From Oscillospiraceae bacterium (GTDB lineage: Bacteria > Bacillota > Clostridia > Oscillospirales > Oscillospiraceae): a DNA stretch of 56,431 nucleotides. Position numbers and translations under genes: made by a program. The stretch spans positions 68,226 through 124,656 of the forward strand of contig CAKASQ030000075.1 in NCBI GenBank assembly GCA_916988195.3, written 5' to 3'. Under the pieces are notes generated by a model, which made no database searches, had not been told where the DNA came from, and worked only from the letters and a program-made list of their open reading frames with translations. Shown here piece after piece: positions 41,437 to 50,782 of the stretch. The number at the start of each line of letters is the position of its first letter. Positions within the stretch are counted from its first letter, which is position 1.

Positions 41437-42534
41437 ATGGCAAATCCTTTGAAAAGCATGCAGCGGACAAGAGAAGAATACAGAAGCATGGATCGGCTGG
41501 ATCGCCGCCGCTTCTGGAGCGACAGCATTCTCAATAACGCGCTGTACATCCTGATGTTCGTCTTTGTCGTCTATACTGCAATCAAGAACAAAAACTTCTT
41601 AGCCCCGGGCTCGATCGTCAACATTCTCTCCCTCGTTGCGGCCTCTCTTCCGATGGCGCTCGGTATCGCGGGCTGTATCGTCCTGACTGGTACCGACCTT
41701 TCCGGCGGCCGTGTGGTCGGCCTGACCTCCGCAATTGCGGGCGCTCTTTTGCAGGACCGCACAATCTCGAGAAAGTTCTTCTCGAGTCTGCCGGAGATCA
41801 CCGGCGGCTGGATTCTGCTGACGATTCTGTGCGTCGTGCTTATCGGCGCGATCATCGGCATGGTCAACGGCTTCTTCGTTGCGAAGTTCAGCCTGCATCC
41901 GTTCATCGTCACGCTGGCAACGCAGCTGATCACCTACGGCTTGATTTTGATTTTCTTCATGCTCAACGACAACAACGGCCAGCCGGTTTCCGGCCTGTCT
42001 CAGGAGTATAAGAACGTCATCTCCGCGCCGATGATTCAGTTCACGACCAAGTCCGGCGCTCCGATTTCCATCCCGTGGTACGTTCTGTATGCGGTCATCT
42101 TCGTATTCATTATGTGGTTCATCTGGAACAAGACCTCGTTCGGCAAGAACATGTTTGCCGTCGGCTCCAACGCTGATGCGGCGCGTGTTTCCGGCGTCAA
42201 CGTGTTCTGGACGACCGTTCTGGTCCATACGCTTGCGGGCGCGATGTACGGCGTGACCGGCTTTATTGAGGGCGCGCGCATCAGCTCCATCACGCAGTCG
42301 GCCGGCCTCAACTACGAGTGCGACGCCATCGCGGCGTGCGTCATCGGCGGCGTTTCGTTCGTCGGAGGCACCGGCAAGATCAGCGGTATCGTTCTCGGCG
42401 TGTTCATCCTGCGTATCATCTTCGTTGCGCTGTCCATGCTCGGCATCAACGCGAACATGCAGTACATCATCAAGGGCGCAATCATTCTCGCGGCCTGCTC
42501 GCTGGATATGCGGAAATATCTGGTCAGAAAATAA
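41437..42534 (+). CDS. mglC: Sugar ABC transporter permease
   Basis: 365 residues, about 9-10 membrane helices, BPD_transp_2 family (LPMALGIAGCIVLTGTDLSGGRVVGLTSAIAGALL, the GKNMFAVGSNADAARVSGVNV coupling region, GGVSFVGGTGKISGIVLGVFIL). Like E. coli MglC, it begins with a ~30-residue charged cytoplasmic tail. AGGAGG precedes the ATG. It is the last gene of the operon, with a strong terminator after it. Confidence 0.93.
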   Translation: MANPLKSMQRTREEYRSMDRLDRRRFWSDSILNNALYILMFVFVVYTAIKNKNFLAPGSIVNILSLVAASLPMALGIAGCIVLTGTDLSGGRVVGLTSAIAGALLQDRTISRKFFSSLPEITGGWILLTILCVVLIGAIIGMVNGFFVAKFSLHPFIVTLATQLITYGLILIFFMLNDNNGQPVSGLSQEYKNVISAPMIQFTTKSGAPISIPWYVLYAVIFVFIMWFIWNKTSFGKNMFAVGSNADAARVSGVNVFWTTVLVHTLAGAMYGVTGFIEGARISSITQSAGLNYECDAIAACVIGGVSFVGGTGKISGIVLGVFILRIIFVALSMLGINANMQYIIKGAIILAACSLDMRKYLVRK

Positions 42535-42548
42535 GACCTGCTTTTTCA

Positions 42549-42578
42549 GGGGGAGATGCTTGCATCTCCCCCTTTTTT
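42549..42578 (+). terminator. Rho-independent terminator after mglC
   Basis: Perfect 11-bp stem GGGGGAGATGC/GCATCTCCCCC with a two-base loop, followed by TTTTTT. Confidence 0.95.
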
Positions 42579-42594
42579 GTGGGGCTGCTTCCGG

Positions 42595-42623
42595 TTTACT
42601 TTTTGGGGCAAAGCCGCTATAAT
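42595..42623 (+). promoter_or_regulatory. Sigma-A promoter for AEC transporter
   Basis: TTTACT (42595-42600), 17 bases, TATAAT (42618-42623). Any ATG at or before 42622 would lie upstream of the transcript start. Confidence 0.8.
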
Positions 42624-42660
42624 GGAGCCGAAGAAAAGAAAGCGGAAAAGAGAGAACGAG

Positions 42661-43581
42661 ATGGCTGACGTTGGAATTGTATTTCAAAAAATGCTGGTGC
42701 TGCTGCTCATGATGAGTGTTGGCTTTCTTGCGGGGAAGACGGGCGTTATGACGCAGCAGGGCAATCACTGTCTGTCGGTGCTCATCAACAAGGTGACCAT
42801 GCCGTGCATGCTGCTGCATGCGTCGGTCTGCGGCGAGCGCGTGCTGGGAAGCGGCGACGTGCTGCTTTTGACGGGGCTCTATTTTGCGGGCTTCGCGCTT
42901 CTCATTGTGCTGGCAAGGCTCTACCGATTGGCGCTGCATCCGGCGAAAGAGGATGGCGGCGTGTATGAGCTTTTGATGATCTTTCCAAACAGCGCGTTTA
43001 TCGGCATTCCGGTCGCAGCGGCGATTTATGGCTCTACGGCGGTGTTTGGAATTTCTCTTCTGAATCTGCCGTTTTACGTTGCGCTCTATTGCTACGGTGT
43101 CAGTCTGATTCAGGGCGTCCCGATGGGGAAGGTCGACCTCAAGCAGATCTTTTCGCCGCTCATGATCACGTCGATCCTTGGTCTGGCGCTCTATCTCTGC
43201 AACATCCGGCTGCCGGACCTTCTGGCAGAGCCGATGCAGACCATCGGCCAGATTTCAACGCCCGGCGCGATGATGCTCATCGGCTCTACGCTGGCGGATG
43301 TGCCGCTCAAAAAGGCGGTATGCAATTGGCGGATGCTTCTTCTGGCGGCGGGAAGGCTGCTTCTTGCGCCGGTTGCGGTGCATCTGGTGTTCTCGCTTTT
43401 CGTAAAGGACGAGATGCTGCTGGGCCTTGTGACGCTGATTGCGGCGATGCCGTCGGCATCCTTTGTGAGCCTGCTTGCGGCAGAGTATGAGAAAAACGAA
43501 GTGCTGGCGGCGGAAGGTGTGTTTTTGACGACGATTCTCTCAGTCGTGACGATCCCACTGATGACGATGCTTTTGCTGTAA
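42661..43581 (+). CDS. AEC family organic-anion transporter
   Basis: 306 residues, about ten membrane helices, Mem_trans/AEC (auxin efflux carrier) family: KMLVLLLMMSVGFLAGKTGVM, the NKVTMPCMLLHA loop, IFPNSAFIGIPVAAAIYG, and MPSASFVSLLAAEYEKNEVLAAEGVFLTTILSVVTIPL. Bacterial members include malate permeases (MleP) and malonate carriers. Its position before a LysR gene and a malate dehydrogenase-fumarase operon makes a C4-dicarboxylate plausible, but this is inference from context. The ribosome site is weak (AGAGAGAACGAG). Confidence 0.85.
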   Translation: MADVGIVFQKMLVLLLMMSVGFLAGKTGVMTQQGNHCLSVLINKVTMPCMLLHASVCGERVLGSGDVLLLTGLYFAGFALLIVLARLYRLALHPAKEDGGVYELLMIFPNSAFIGIPVAAAIYGSTAVFGISLLNLPFYVALYCYGVSLIQGVPMGKVDLKQIFSPLMITSILGLALYLCNIRLPDLLAEPMQTIGQISTPGAMMLIGSTLADVPLKKAVCNWRMLLLAAGRLLLAPVAVHLVFSLFVKDEMLLGLVTLIAAMPSASFVSLLAAEYEKNEVLAAEGVFLTTILSVVTIPLMTMLLL

Positions 43582-43641
43582 AAATCGGCGTTGGCGGATG
43601 CTGCATGCAATTTTAACGGAAACTTCACACAAAGGGATACT

Positions 43642-43671
43642 AAAATCCATATATCTTGCAGGATTTTTTTC
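43642..43671 (+). terminator. Weak terminator after AEC gene
   Basis: 7-bp stem AAAATCC/GGATTTT (43642-43648, 43661-43667) running into TTT. Confidence 0.5.
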
Positions 43672-43690
43672 AGAACTTGCCCGGGAAACA

Positions 43691-43719
43691 TTGCAAAAGC
43701 TGAAAATATCTGCTATATT
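43691..43719 (+). promoter_or_regulatory. Sigma-A promoter for LysR gene
   Basis: TTGCAA (43691-43696), 17 bases, TATATT (43714-43719). Confidence 0.75.
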
Positions 43720-43755
43720 ATTTTCGACATGAGTTCATATGATGGGGGATATACT

Positions 43756-44646
43756 ATGAATACGCAGCATCTGCAATATCTGATTGAAATAGAACGAACC
43801 CGCTCTGTTTCCCAGGCAGCGGAAAATCTGTTCATCGGCCAGCCGAACCTCAGCCGTATTCTCCACGAGATGGAAGCGAACCTCGGCTTCAAGATTTTTG
43901 AGCGGACCAGCAAGGGCGTTCGCTCGACCGAGCGCGGCGCGATTTTTTTGCAGCACGCCAAGAGCATCATCCGCGAGCTTGAGCGCATCGATGCGCTGGG
44001 ACCGCGCCACCCGGTAGAGAACCGGCTGCGCATCTGCATCCCGCGCGCGGCGTTCATCCTTGATCTGACGGCGGACTATCTCAACACGCTGCCGGCCGAC
44101 CAGAATCTCGACTCGGTAGTGCGCGAGTGTCATGCGCGGCAGGCAATCGAAATGCTGGAAAACGGCGAGGTCGAGGTCGGCATCATCCGCTTCCGCAGCG
44201 AATACCGCGACTATTTTGAAGAGCAGAGCGTTTCGCGCGGCTTCGGATTCCAGATTCTCAGCCGCTACCGCTATCAGCTGCTGCTGCCGCAGACGCACGC
44301 GCTGGCAGATAAGCAACTCATCACCGGGCAGGATTTGGCAGGGCTTCCCGAGATTGTTCACGGCGACACGTTCCGCAAGGGACCGAAGGTGGAAGAAGGC
44401 CTGCGGCGGAAGATTTATACCGTTGACCGCCTTGCGCAGCTGCGGCTTCTGGAGACGATTCCGGGCGCCTATATGTGGTGTGCGCCGATTCCGGACCGGT
44501 GTCTCGCGCGCTGGAGCCTCGTACAGAAGCCGAGCAACATCAACCAGACCGTCTACCATGACGCGCTGGTTTACCAGCTGCAATACGACATGACGCAGAT
44601 TGAACGCGGCTTTGTTGAGTTTGTGCAGCAGCGGTATCAGAAATAA
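43756..44646 (+). CDS. LysR-type transcriptional regulator
   Basis: 296 residues from ATG 43756 (GGGGGAT upstream). N-terminal winged helix-turn-helix (MNTQHLQYLIEIERTRSVSQAAENLFIGQPNLSRILHEMEANLG to ERTSKGVRSTERG), linker helix, then a LysR substrate-binding fold that is somewhat diverged. It probably controls the adjacent AEC carrier and/or the malate dehydrogenase operon whose promoter region carries a large dyad (44705-44755). The inducer is unknown; a dicarboxylate would fit the context. Confidence 0.9.
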   Translation: MNTQHLQYLIEIERTRSVSQAAENLFIGQPNLSRILHEMEANLGFKIFERTSKGVRSTERGAIFLQHAKSIIRELERIDALGPRHPVENRLRICIPRAAFILDLTADYLNTLPADQNLDSVVRECHARQAIEMLENGEVEVGIIRFRSEYRDYFEEQSVSRGFGFQILSRYRYQLLLPQTHALADKQLITGQDLAGLPEIVHGDTFRKGPKVEEGLRRKIYTVDRLAQLRLLETIPGAYMWCAPIPDRCLARWSLVQKPSNINQTVYHDALVYQLQYDMTQIERGFVEFVQQRYQK

Positions 44647-44704
44647 GCATATCCGGCGTTTTTTCGATGGAAACGGATGCCTGATACAAAATATGGGTTA
44701 TATA

Positions 44705-44764
44705 AAAACTGACATAGTGGGAATGAAAAATACATTTCCCTTCTATGTCAGTTTTCGTTATAAT
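44705..44764 (+). promoter_or_regulatory. Operon promoter with large dyad upstream of malate dehydrogenase
   Basis: A 13-bp inverted repeat (44705-44717 with 44743-44755) encloses a second, shorter GGGAATG/CATTTCCC dyad. A -10-like TATAAT lies at 44759-44764, and the right arm occupies the -35 to -10 spacer. The layout suits an operator; LysR regulators and others bind such dyads. Confidence 0.55.
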
Positions 44765-44777
44765 TCAGTATGAAAGA

Positions 44778-44797
44778 ACCGATATAAATTTATCGGT
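44778..44797 (+). promoter_or_regulatory. Second dyad in leader of malate dehydrogenase operon
   Basis: 7-bp stem ACCGATA/TATCGGT around TAAATT, just downstream of the probable transcript start. Confidence 0.4.
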
Positions 44798-44831
44798 AAA
44801 TAGAGAACGATTAAAAAGGACGGGATCGATT

Positions 44832-45782
44832 ATGAGTAAGATTACTGTGATTGGCGCGGGCAGCGTCGGCGCGACCATTGCCAACGACCTGATGATTCAG
44901 GGCACGGCTTCGGAGATCGTGCTGGTCGACATCAACAAGCAGAAGGCGTTCGGCGAGGCGCTGGACATCTATCAGGGCGCACCGTTCTGTTCCCCCGCCA
45001 TCGTCCGTTCGGGCGACTATGAGGCGGCGGCAAACTCCGACATCGTGATCATCACCTCCGGCCTTCCGAGAAAGCCCGGCCAGACCCGGCTGGAGCTTGC
45101 GCAGGTGAACGTCAACATCCTCAAGGACATCACCCCGCAGATTGTGCGCGTCGCGCCGAAGGCCATCTATATCATCGTTTCGAATCCCGTGGACGTGCTG
45201 ACCTACGTGTTCCACAAAATTTCCGGGCTTCCAGAGCACCAGATCATCGGCTCGGGCACGATTCTTGACACCAGCCGCCTCCAGTCCGCGCTTGCCAAGC
45301 GCTTTTTCATCAGTCCGAAGAATGTGCACGCGCACGTCTATGGCGAGCACGGCGATTCTTCGTTCGTGCCCTGGTCGCTGGTGCACATCGCGAACAACCA
45401 CGTGAACGTCTACAAGGACTCGTCTCCCGACCGCGATCGTATTACATGGAAGGGCGAGGAAGAGTACGAGGCCATCGAGCAGTTCGTCAAGACCTCCGGC
45501 GGGCAGGTCATCAAAGCCAAGGGCGCGACATTCTACGCGGTCGCAATGTCGGTCTGCCACCTGTGCAAGTGCGTCATGAGCACGGCAGGTACGGCGCTCA
45601 CGGTCTCTACGATGATGCACGGCGAGTACGGCGTGGATGATGTGTGCCTTTCGACGCTGGCGCTTGTCGATACCACAGGTGTGCGCGGCAAGATCATGAA
45701 CCATCTGACGGACGAAGAGGTTTCGAAGCTGCAAAACAGCGCGAACAAGCTCAAGGAAGTCATCAGCCAGATCACGTACTGA
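44832..45782 (+). CDS. Malate/L-lactate dehydrogenase family, probably malate dehydrogenase
   Basis: 316 residues from ATG 44832. NAD-binding GAGSVGATIANDL, Asp in LVDINK (NAD preference), substrate loop with Arg80 and Arg86 (LPRKPGQTR), and catalytic His173 in GEHGDS. Lactate dehydrogenases have Gln where Arg80 lies, while malate dehydrogenases have Arg, so this residue points to malate. The later GATFY segment keeps the Thr typical of lactate dehydrogenase, so the signature is mixed. Being 12 bases before fumarase and heading a fumarate-reductase operon argues for oxaloacetate-malate conversion. AAAAAGGACGGG precedes the ATG. Confidence 0.85.
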   Translation: MSKITVIGAGSVGATIANDLMIQGTASEIVLVDINKQKAFGEALDIYQGAPFCSPAIVRSGDYEAAANSDIVIITSGLPRKPGQTRLELAQVNVNILKDITPQIVRVAPKAIYIIVSNPVDVLTYVFHKISGLPEHQIIGSGTILDTSRLQSALAKRFFISPKNVHAHVYGEHGDSSFVPWSLVHIANNHVNVYKDSSPDRDRITWKGEEEYEAIEQFVKTSGGQVIKAKGATFYAVAMSVCHLCKCVMSTAGTALTVSTMMHGEYGVDDVCLSTLALVDTTGVRGKIMNHLTDEEVSKLQNSANKLKEVISQITY

Positions 45783-45794
45783 GGAGGTGTTTGC

Positions 45795-47171
45795 ATGGAC
45801 TACCGCATTGAACACGATTCCATGGGCGAGGTCAAGGTCCCGGCGGACAAATACTGGGGCGCGCAGACCGAGCGCAGCCACGAAAACTTCCCCATCGGCG
45901 TAGGTCTCGAGACCATGCCGCGTGAGATCACAAGAGCCTTTGGCGTCTTGAAGCTGGCCGCAGCCAGAGCCAACCATGCACTGAAACCCGAAAAAATGAC
46001 GGACGAGAAGCTGGCGGCCATTGAGCAGGCGGCGACCGAGGTCATGGAGGGAAAGCTTTTTGCGCATTTCCCCCTTGTTGTCTGGCAGACCGGTTCCGGC
46101 ACGCAGTCGAACATGAACGCCAACGAAGTCATCGCCAACCGCGGCAACGAAATCGCAGGCAAAAAGCTTCTGCACCCGAACGACGATATCAACATGTCCC
46201 AGTCGTCTAACGACACGTTCCCGACCGCGATGCACATTGCGGCGGTGGAAGCCATCGAAGAGCAGGTTCTGCCTGCCGTCGACAAGCTGACGGCGACGCT
46301 TCGAAGACTCGAGGCGGAAAACGAGGGCGTGGTAAAGTCCGGCCGGACGCATTTGCAGGATGCAACGCCGATCAAGTTTTCGCAGGAAATCTCCGGCTGG
46401 AGAAGCTCGCTCGAAAAAGACCGGCAGATGCTGCTTTTATCGCTCGATGGGCTTCGCGAGCTCGCGCTGGGCGGTACGGCCGTCGGCACGGGACTCAACG
46501 CCCCCAAGGGCTTCGATGTTAAGGTCGCGCAGGAGATCTCCAACATTACGGGCCGGGACTTCCGCACGGCGGAGAATAAATTCCACGCGCTGACCTCGAA
46601 GGACGAGCTGGTCTTTGCGCACGGCGCGCTTAAGGCCTTAGCGGCGGATATGATGAAGATCACAAACGACGTGCGCTGGCTGGCCTCCGGGCCAAGAGAC
46701 GGTCTTGGTGAGATTTTTATCCCCGAAAACGAGCCGGGTTCTTCCATCATGCCGGGCAAGGTCAACCCGACGCAGTGCGAGGCGGTGACGATGGTCGCCG
46801 TGCAGGTGATGGGCAACGACGTGGCCGTTTCGATGGCCGCCTCGCAGGGCAATTTTGAGCTCAACGTCTTCATGCCGGTCTGCATCTATAATTTCCTGCA
46901 ATCCGCGCGCTTACTCGCAGAGTCCATCGTGTCCTTCAACGACCGCTGCGCCTGCGGCATTACGGCAAATCGCGAGAAGATGGCGCATAATCTTCACAAC
47001 TCGCTCATGCTCGTGACCGCACTCAACCCCTACATCGGCTACGAAAACGCCGCCAAGACGGCGAAAAAGGCCTACAAGGAGAATATCTCGCTCAAAGAGG
47101 CCTGCGTGGCGCTGGGCTTTTTGACGGCTGAAAAATTTGACGAGGTATTCCACCCGGAACAGATGGTATAA
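45795..47171 (+). CDS. fumC: Class II fumarate hydratase
   Basis: 458 residues, full length for class II fumarase. It opens [32 protein letters not shown] and carries [48 protein letters not shown] and the family signature [13 protein letters not shown]. It interconverts malate and fumarate without an iron-sulfur cluster. In this operon it would supply fumarate from malate made by the upstream dehydrogenase. GAGGAGG precedes the ATG; 14 bases separate it from hdrB. Confidence 0.95.
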   Translation: MDYRIEHDSMGEVKVPADKYWGAQTERSHENFPIGVGLETMPREITRAFGVLKLAAARANHALKPEKMTDEKLAAIEQAATEVMEGKLFAHFPLVVWQTGSGTQSNMNANEVIANRGNEIAGKKLLHPNDDINMSQSSNDTFPTAMHIAAVEAIEEQVLPAVDKLTATLRRLEAENEGVVKSGRTHLQDATPIKFSQEISGWRSSLEKDRQMLLLSLDGLRELALGGTAVGTGLNAPKGFDVKVAQEISNITGRDFRTAENKFHALTSKDELVFAHGALKALAADMMKITNDVRWLASGPRDGLGEIFIPENEPGSSIMPGKVNPTQCEAVTMVAVQVMGNDVAVSMAASQGNFELNVFMPVCIYNFLQSARLLAESIVSFNDRCACGITANREKMAHNLHNSLMLVTALNPYIGYENAAKTAKKAYKENISLKEACVALGFLTAEKFDEVFHPEQMV

Positions 47172-47185
47172 CCGGAGGCTGATAT

Positions 47186-47971
47186 ATGAAATTTCAATAC
47201 TTCCCCGGCTGCACGCTCAAGACAAAGGGCGTGCGGCTGGATGCGTGCGCCAGAACGGCGGCGCTGGCACTCGGCTTTACGCTCGAAGAGCTTCCCGAAT
47301 GGCAGTGCTGCGGCGCAGTATATCCGATGGCGCGCGACGAAATTGCGACAAGGCTTTCCTCCGTGCGCGCCCTCATGGCGGCAAGAGAGGTGGGAGAGCC
47401 CCTTGTAACGCTGTGCTCTGCGTGTCATCACGTCATCAAACGCGTGAACGGCGACATGAAACATGACGCGGATATCCGCGCGAAGGTCAACAATTACTTA
47501 AAGCTCGATCCCCCCTACGCGGGCGAAACCGAGGTGCTGCATTATCTTGAGGTGCTGCGGGACAAAATCGGCTGGGAGAATGTCAAAGCTGCTGTCAAAA
47601 ATCCGCTCACAGGGGTGAAAATCGGCGCATATTACGGCTGCCTTCTTCTTCGTCCGAGCCGGGAAATGTGCTTCGATGACCCTGAGAATCCGAGTATCCT
47701 GGAGGATTTCATCCGCGCCATCGGTGCAGAGCCTGTCTACTATGGCCTTCGCAACGAGTGCTGCGGCGGCTACACGACGATTGAGAACCGGCAGTATGCC
47801 CACAAACAGGCGCAGAGAATTGCAGATAATGCAAAGACGGCGGGCGCGGAATGCCTGATTACAGCATGTCCCCTGTGTCTTTACAATCTGACGCAGAATA
47901 CGGACGGCGGGCTTCCGGTCCGGTATTTTACAGAGCTTCTGGCGCAGGCGCTCGGTGTAGAGGAGGCGTGA
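47186..47971 (+). CDS. hdrB: Heterodisulfide reductase subunit B-like (two CCG domains)
   Basis: 261 residues with two cysteine-rich CCG domains: Cys9 (FPGCTLK), WQCCGAV and CSACHH in the first; YYGCLL, NECCGGY and CPLCLYN in the second. These bind the paired noncubane [4Fe-4S] clusters of HdrB, where disulfide reduction takes place in methanogens. Bacteria lack CoM-S-S-CoB, so here it probably passes electrons to or from a partner. The C-terminal half of archaeal thiol:fumarate reductase TfrB is the same domain. ACCGGAGG precedes the ATG. HdrC follows one base after its stop. Confidence 0.9.
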   Translation: MKFQYFPGCTLKTKGVRLDACARTAALALGFTLEELPEWQCCGAVYPMARDEIATRLSSVRALMAAREVGEPLVTLCSACHHVIKRVNGDMKHDADIRAKVNNYLKLDPPYAGETEVLHYLEVLRDKIGWENVKAAVKNPLTGVKIGAYYGCLLLRPSREMCFDDPENPSILEDFIRAIGAEPVYYGLRNECCGGYTTIENRQYAHKQAQRIADNAKTAGAECLITACPLCLYNLTQNTDGGLPVRYFTELLAQALGVEEA

Positions 47972-47972
47972 G

Positions 47973-48356
47973 ATGGAACAGAATATGATGGATACCATTG
48001 CGCGCATCTCCGGCGTAAACCTTCGACGCTGCATGCGCTGCGGCAAATGCACAGCCTCCTGTCCCGCGTTCGACGAGATGGAGTACCACCCGCACCAGTT
48101 TGTCTCCATGGTCGAAAACGGCCGAATTGACGAGCTTTTGGCCTCCCAGGGCATTTATACGTGCCTGAGCTGCTTTGCCTGTGTGGAGCGGTGCCCGAGA
48201 AACGTCGAGCCCGCGAAGCTCATCGAGGCCGTCCGGCTGGCGGTGATCCGCAAGCAGGGCGAAAATCACCTGCACGCGGAGCAAATTCCGGCCATGCTGG
48301 ATGACGAGCTGCCGCAGCAGGCGATCGTGAGCGCGTTCCGGAAATACAAGCGGTAA
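47973..48356 (+). CDS. hdrC: Heterodisulfide reductase subunit C-like
   Basis: 127 residues with two [4Fe-4S] motifs: CMRCGKCTASCPAF and CLSCFACVERCPRN. This is the standard size and layout of soluble HdrC, which relays electrons between HdrA and HdrB. GGAGGCG lies in the end of hdrB, and the start is one base after the hdrB stop, so translation is coupled. No membrane segment is present, so the complex is cytoplasmic. Confidence 0.9.
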   Translation: MEQNMMDTIARISGVNLRRCMRCGKCTASCPAFDEMEYHPHQFVSMVENGRIDELLASQGIYTCLSCFACVERCPRNVEPAKLIEAVRLAVIRKQGENHLHAEQIPAMLDDELPQQAIVSAFRKYKR

Positions 48357-48368
48357 AGGAGGGGGAAC

Positions 48369-50360
48369 ATGCAGAAAATTGGCGTATTTGTCTGCCACTG
48401 CGGCACGAACATTGCTGCGACGGTGGACGTTGAAACGGTTGCGAAAACGCTTGGCAAAGAGCCCGGCGTGGTGTTTACGACCGACTATCCCTACATGTGC
48501 TCCCAGACCGGCCAGCAGATGATTCAGGATAAAATTCAGGAGCTGGGGCTCACGGGCGTGGTCATCTGTTCATGCTCGCCCCGGATGCATGAGCAGACAT
48601 TCCGCAAGGCTTGCCACAAGGCGGGGCTCAACGACTACATGGTTGAGATTGCGAACATCCGCGAGCAGTGCTCCTGGATTCATAAGGACAAGCAGGAAGC
48701 GACTGAGAAGGCTGTCATTTTGGGCAGAGCCGCGATTGCAAAGGTGCAGCTGAACGCGCCGCTGACCGCCGGAACCAGCCCTGTTACGAAGCGGGCGCTT
48801 GTCATCGGCGGCGGCATTGCGGGCATTCAGACGGCACTCGATATCGCGGAGGCTGGTTTTGAGGTCGATATCGTCGAAAAGCAGCCGACCATCGGCGGCA
48901 AGATGACGCAGATCGATAAAACCTTCCCGACTTTAGATTGCGCGGCGTGCATTCTGACCCCCAAAATGGTCGACTGCGCGCAGAACGAAAAAATTCACAT
49001 CTACGCCTACTCGGAGGTCGAACAGGTGGGCGGCTTCGTCGGCAATTTCCACGTGAAAATTCGCCGCAAGGCCCGCTTTGTAAACGAGGATGTTTGCACC
49101 GGCTGCGGCGCGTGCACGGAAAAGTGTCCGCAGAAAAAGGTCCCGAACGCGTTTAACCTCGGGTTAGACACCCGGCGCGCGATTTACATCCCCTTTGCGC
49201 AGGCGGTTCCGAAGGTTGCGACGATTGACCCCGACTACTGCAACATGCTCAAAAACGGCAAGTGCGGCGTGTGCGCAAAGGTCTGCACGGCGGGCGCGAT
49301 TGATTATAAGCAGAAGGATACCACCATCGAGCGCGAATACGGCGCAATCGTCGCAGCGACGGGCTTTAACCCCATTGATCTTTCACAGTTCGACGAGTTT
49401 GCCTACTCGAAGAGCCCGGACGTTGTTTCGAGTCTGGAGTTTGAGCGGCTCATGAACGCGGCAGGCCCCACGGGCGGAACGCTTCTTCGTCCGTCCGATG
49501 GCACGCACCCGAAGACGATCGTCTTTGTCCAGTGTGTGGGCTCGCGGTGCGAAGACGCGCAGAAGGGCAAGAGCTATTGCTCCAAAATCTGCTGCATGTA
49601 TACGGCGAAGCACGCAATGCTCTGCCGCGAAAAATATCCCGATACGGACGTGTACGTGTTCTACATCGACGTGCGCACCCCGGGCAAGAACTTCGATGAG
49701 TTCTATCGCCGCGCAGTCGAGGAATACGGCGTGCATTACATCAAAGGCATGGTAGGAAAAGTCGTGCCTGAAAACGGAAAGCTCAAGGTACAGGCCTCTG
49801 ACCTTCTTGATAACCGGCAGCTGCACATTGACGCGGACATGGTCGTCCTTGCGGCGGCGATTGAGCCCGATAAATCTGCGCGCTCGGTCGCGACGATGCT
49901 GACGGCCTCCATGGATACGAACGACTTCTTTACGGAAGCGCACCCGAAGCTCCGTCCGGTCGAAAGCCCGACGGCGGGTGTGTTCCTCTCCGGCACGTGT
50001 CAGGGGCCGAAGGATATTCCCGAGACGGTCGCGCAGGCCTCCGCTGCGGCGGCAAAGGTCATTGGCCTTCTCTGCAAGGACAGCCTGACCTGTAACCCGT
50101 GCGTAGCCGAGCCGAACGAACTCATGTGCAACGGCTGCTCGAACTGCGAAAAGGTCTGTCCCTACGGCGCAATTACATACATCGATAAGGAGTTCCGGGG
50201 TCCAAACCGCACGACGCTCATTCGCCGCGTGGCGCAGGTGAACCCGGCGGTCTGTCAGGGTTGCGGCGCGTGCACCGTGGCGTGTATGTCCGGCGCGATG
50301 GATCTCAAGGGCTTTTCCAACAAACAGATCATGGCGGAGGTGGATGCGATATGCAGGTAA
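48369..50360 (+). CDS. hdrA: Heterodisulfide reductase subunit A-like, flavin-bifurcating core
   Basis: 663 residues. An N-terminal cysteine domain (GVFVCHCGTNI, YMCSQTG, CSCSPRMHE) precedes a thioredoxin-reductase-like FAD domain (RALVIGGGIAGIQTALDIAEAG from ~142), an inserted ferredoxin domain (CTGCGACTEKCP, then CGVCAKVC) and a C-terminal 2x[4Fe-4S] ferredoxin domain (CNGCSNCEKVCP, CQGCGACTVACM). HdrA is the flavoprotein that splits electron pairs in Hdr complexes, sending one electron to ferredoxin and one uphill to HdrB. AAAGGAGGGGG precedes the ATG. Its last bases overlap the flxD start by ten. Confidence 0.93.
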   Translation: MQKIGVFVCHCGTNIAATVDVETVAKTLGKEPGVVFTTDYPYMCSQTGQQMIQDKIQELGLTGVVICSCSPRMHEQTFRKACHKAGLNDYMVEIANIREQCSWIHKDKQEATEKAVILGRAAIAKVQLNAPLTAGTSPVTKRALVIGGGIAGIQTALDIAEAGFEVDIVEKQPTIGGKMTQIDKTFPTLDCAACILTPKMVDCAQNEKIHIYAYSEVEQVGGFVGNFHVKIRRKARFVNEDVCTGCGACTEKCPQKKVPNAFNLGLDTRRAIYIPFAQAVPKVATIDPDYCNMLKNGKCGVCAKVCTAGAIDYKQKDTTIEREYGAIVAATGFNPIDLSQFDEFAYSKSPDVVSSLEFERLMNAAGPTGGTLLRPSDGTHPKTIVFVQCVGSRCEDAQKGKSYCSKICCMYTAKHAMLCREKYPDTDVYVFYIDVRTPGKNFDEFYRRAVEEYGVHYIKGMVGKVVPENGKLKVQASDLLDNRQLHIDADMVVLAAAIEPDKSARSVATMLTASMDTNDFFTEAHPKLRPVESPTAGVFLSGTCQGPKDIPETVAQASAAAAKVIGLLCKDSLTCNPCVAEPNELMCNGCSNCEKVCPYGAITYIDKEFRGPNRTTLIRRVAQVNPAVCQGCGACTVACMSGAMDLKGFSNKQIMAEVDAICR

Positions 50361-50782
50361 CATGGAAACCGACGATTGTGGCGTTCTGCTGCAACTGGTG
50401 CTCCTACGCGGGCGCGGACCTGTCCGGCACGAACCGGCTGCAATACCCAGCCAATGTCAAAATCATCCGCATTCCGTGCTCGTGCCGCCTGAACCCGATG
50501 TTCATTCTCCGCGCATTTCAAAAAGGCGCGGACGGCGTGATTCTCTGCGGCTGCCATCCCGGCGACTGCCACTATACGACCGGCAACTACTACGCCCGGC
50601 GGCGCATGACGCTGCTATTCTCGATGCTCGACTTCCTCGGCATTGAAAAAGGACGCACGCGCGTTGAATGGGTCTCGGCGGCGGAGGGCGCGAAGTTTGC
50701 CGCGACGATGAACGAATTTGTCAAAACCATCACGGAGCTGGGCGAGAACCGCAGATTGGAGGACCTCAGATGCAAGGAGTAA
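50351..50782 (+). CDS. flxD: MvhD/FlxD-like [2Fe-2S] linker subunit
   Basis: 143 residues, the MvhD (hydrogenase delta) family: IVAFCCNWCSYAGAD with the first cysteines, IRIPCSCRLNP, and GVILCGCHPGDCHYTTGN. It links HdrA to an electron-input module, which is a [NiFe] hydrogenase in methanogens and FlxABC in bacteria. It overlaps hdrA by ten bases and flxC by thirteen, so the three are tightly coupled. No hydrogenase genes are present, so input is expected from the NAD(H)-binding FlxA. Confidence 0.9.
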   Translation: MQVTWKPTIVAFCCNWCSYAGADLSGTNRLQYPANVKIIRIPCSCRLNPMFILRAFQKGADGVILCGCHPGDCHYTTGNYYARRRMTLLFSMLDFLGIEKGRTRVEWVSAAEGAKFAATMNEFVKTITELGENRRLEDLRCKE

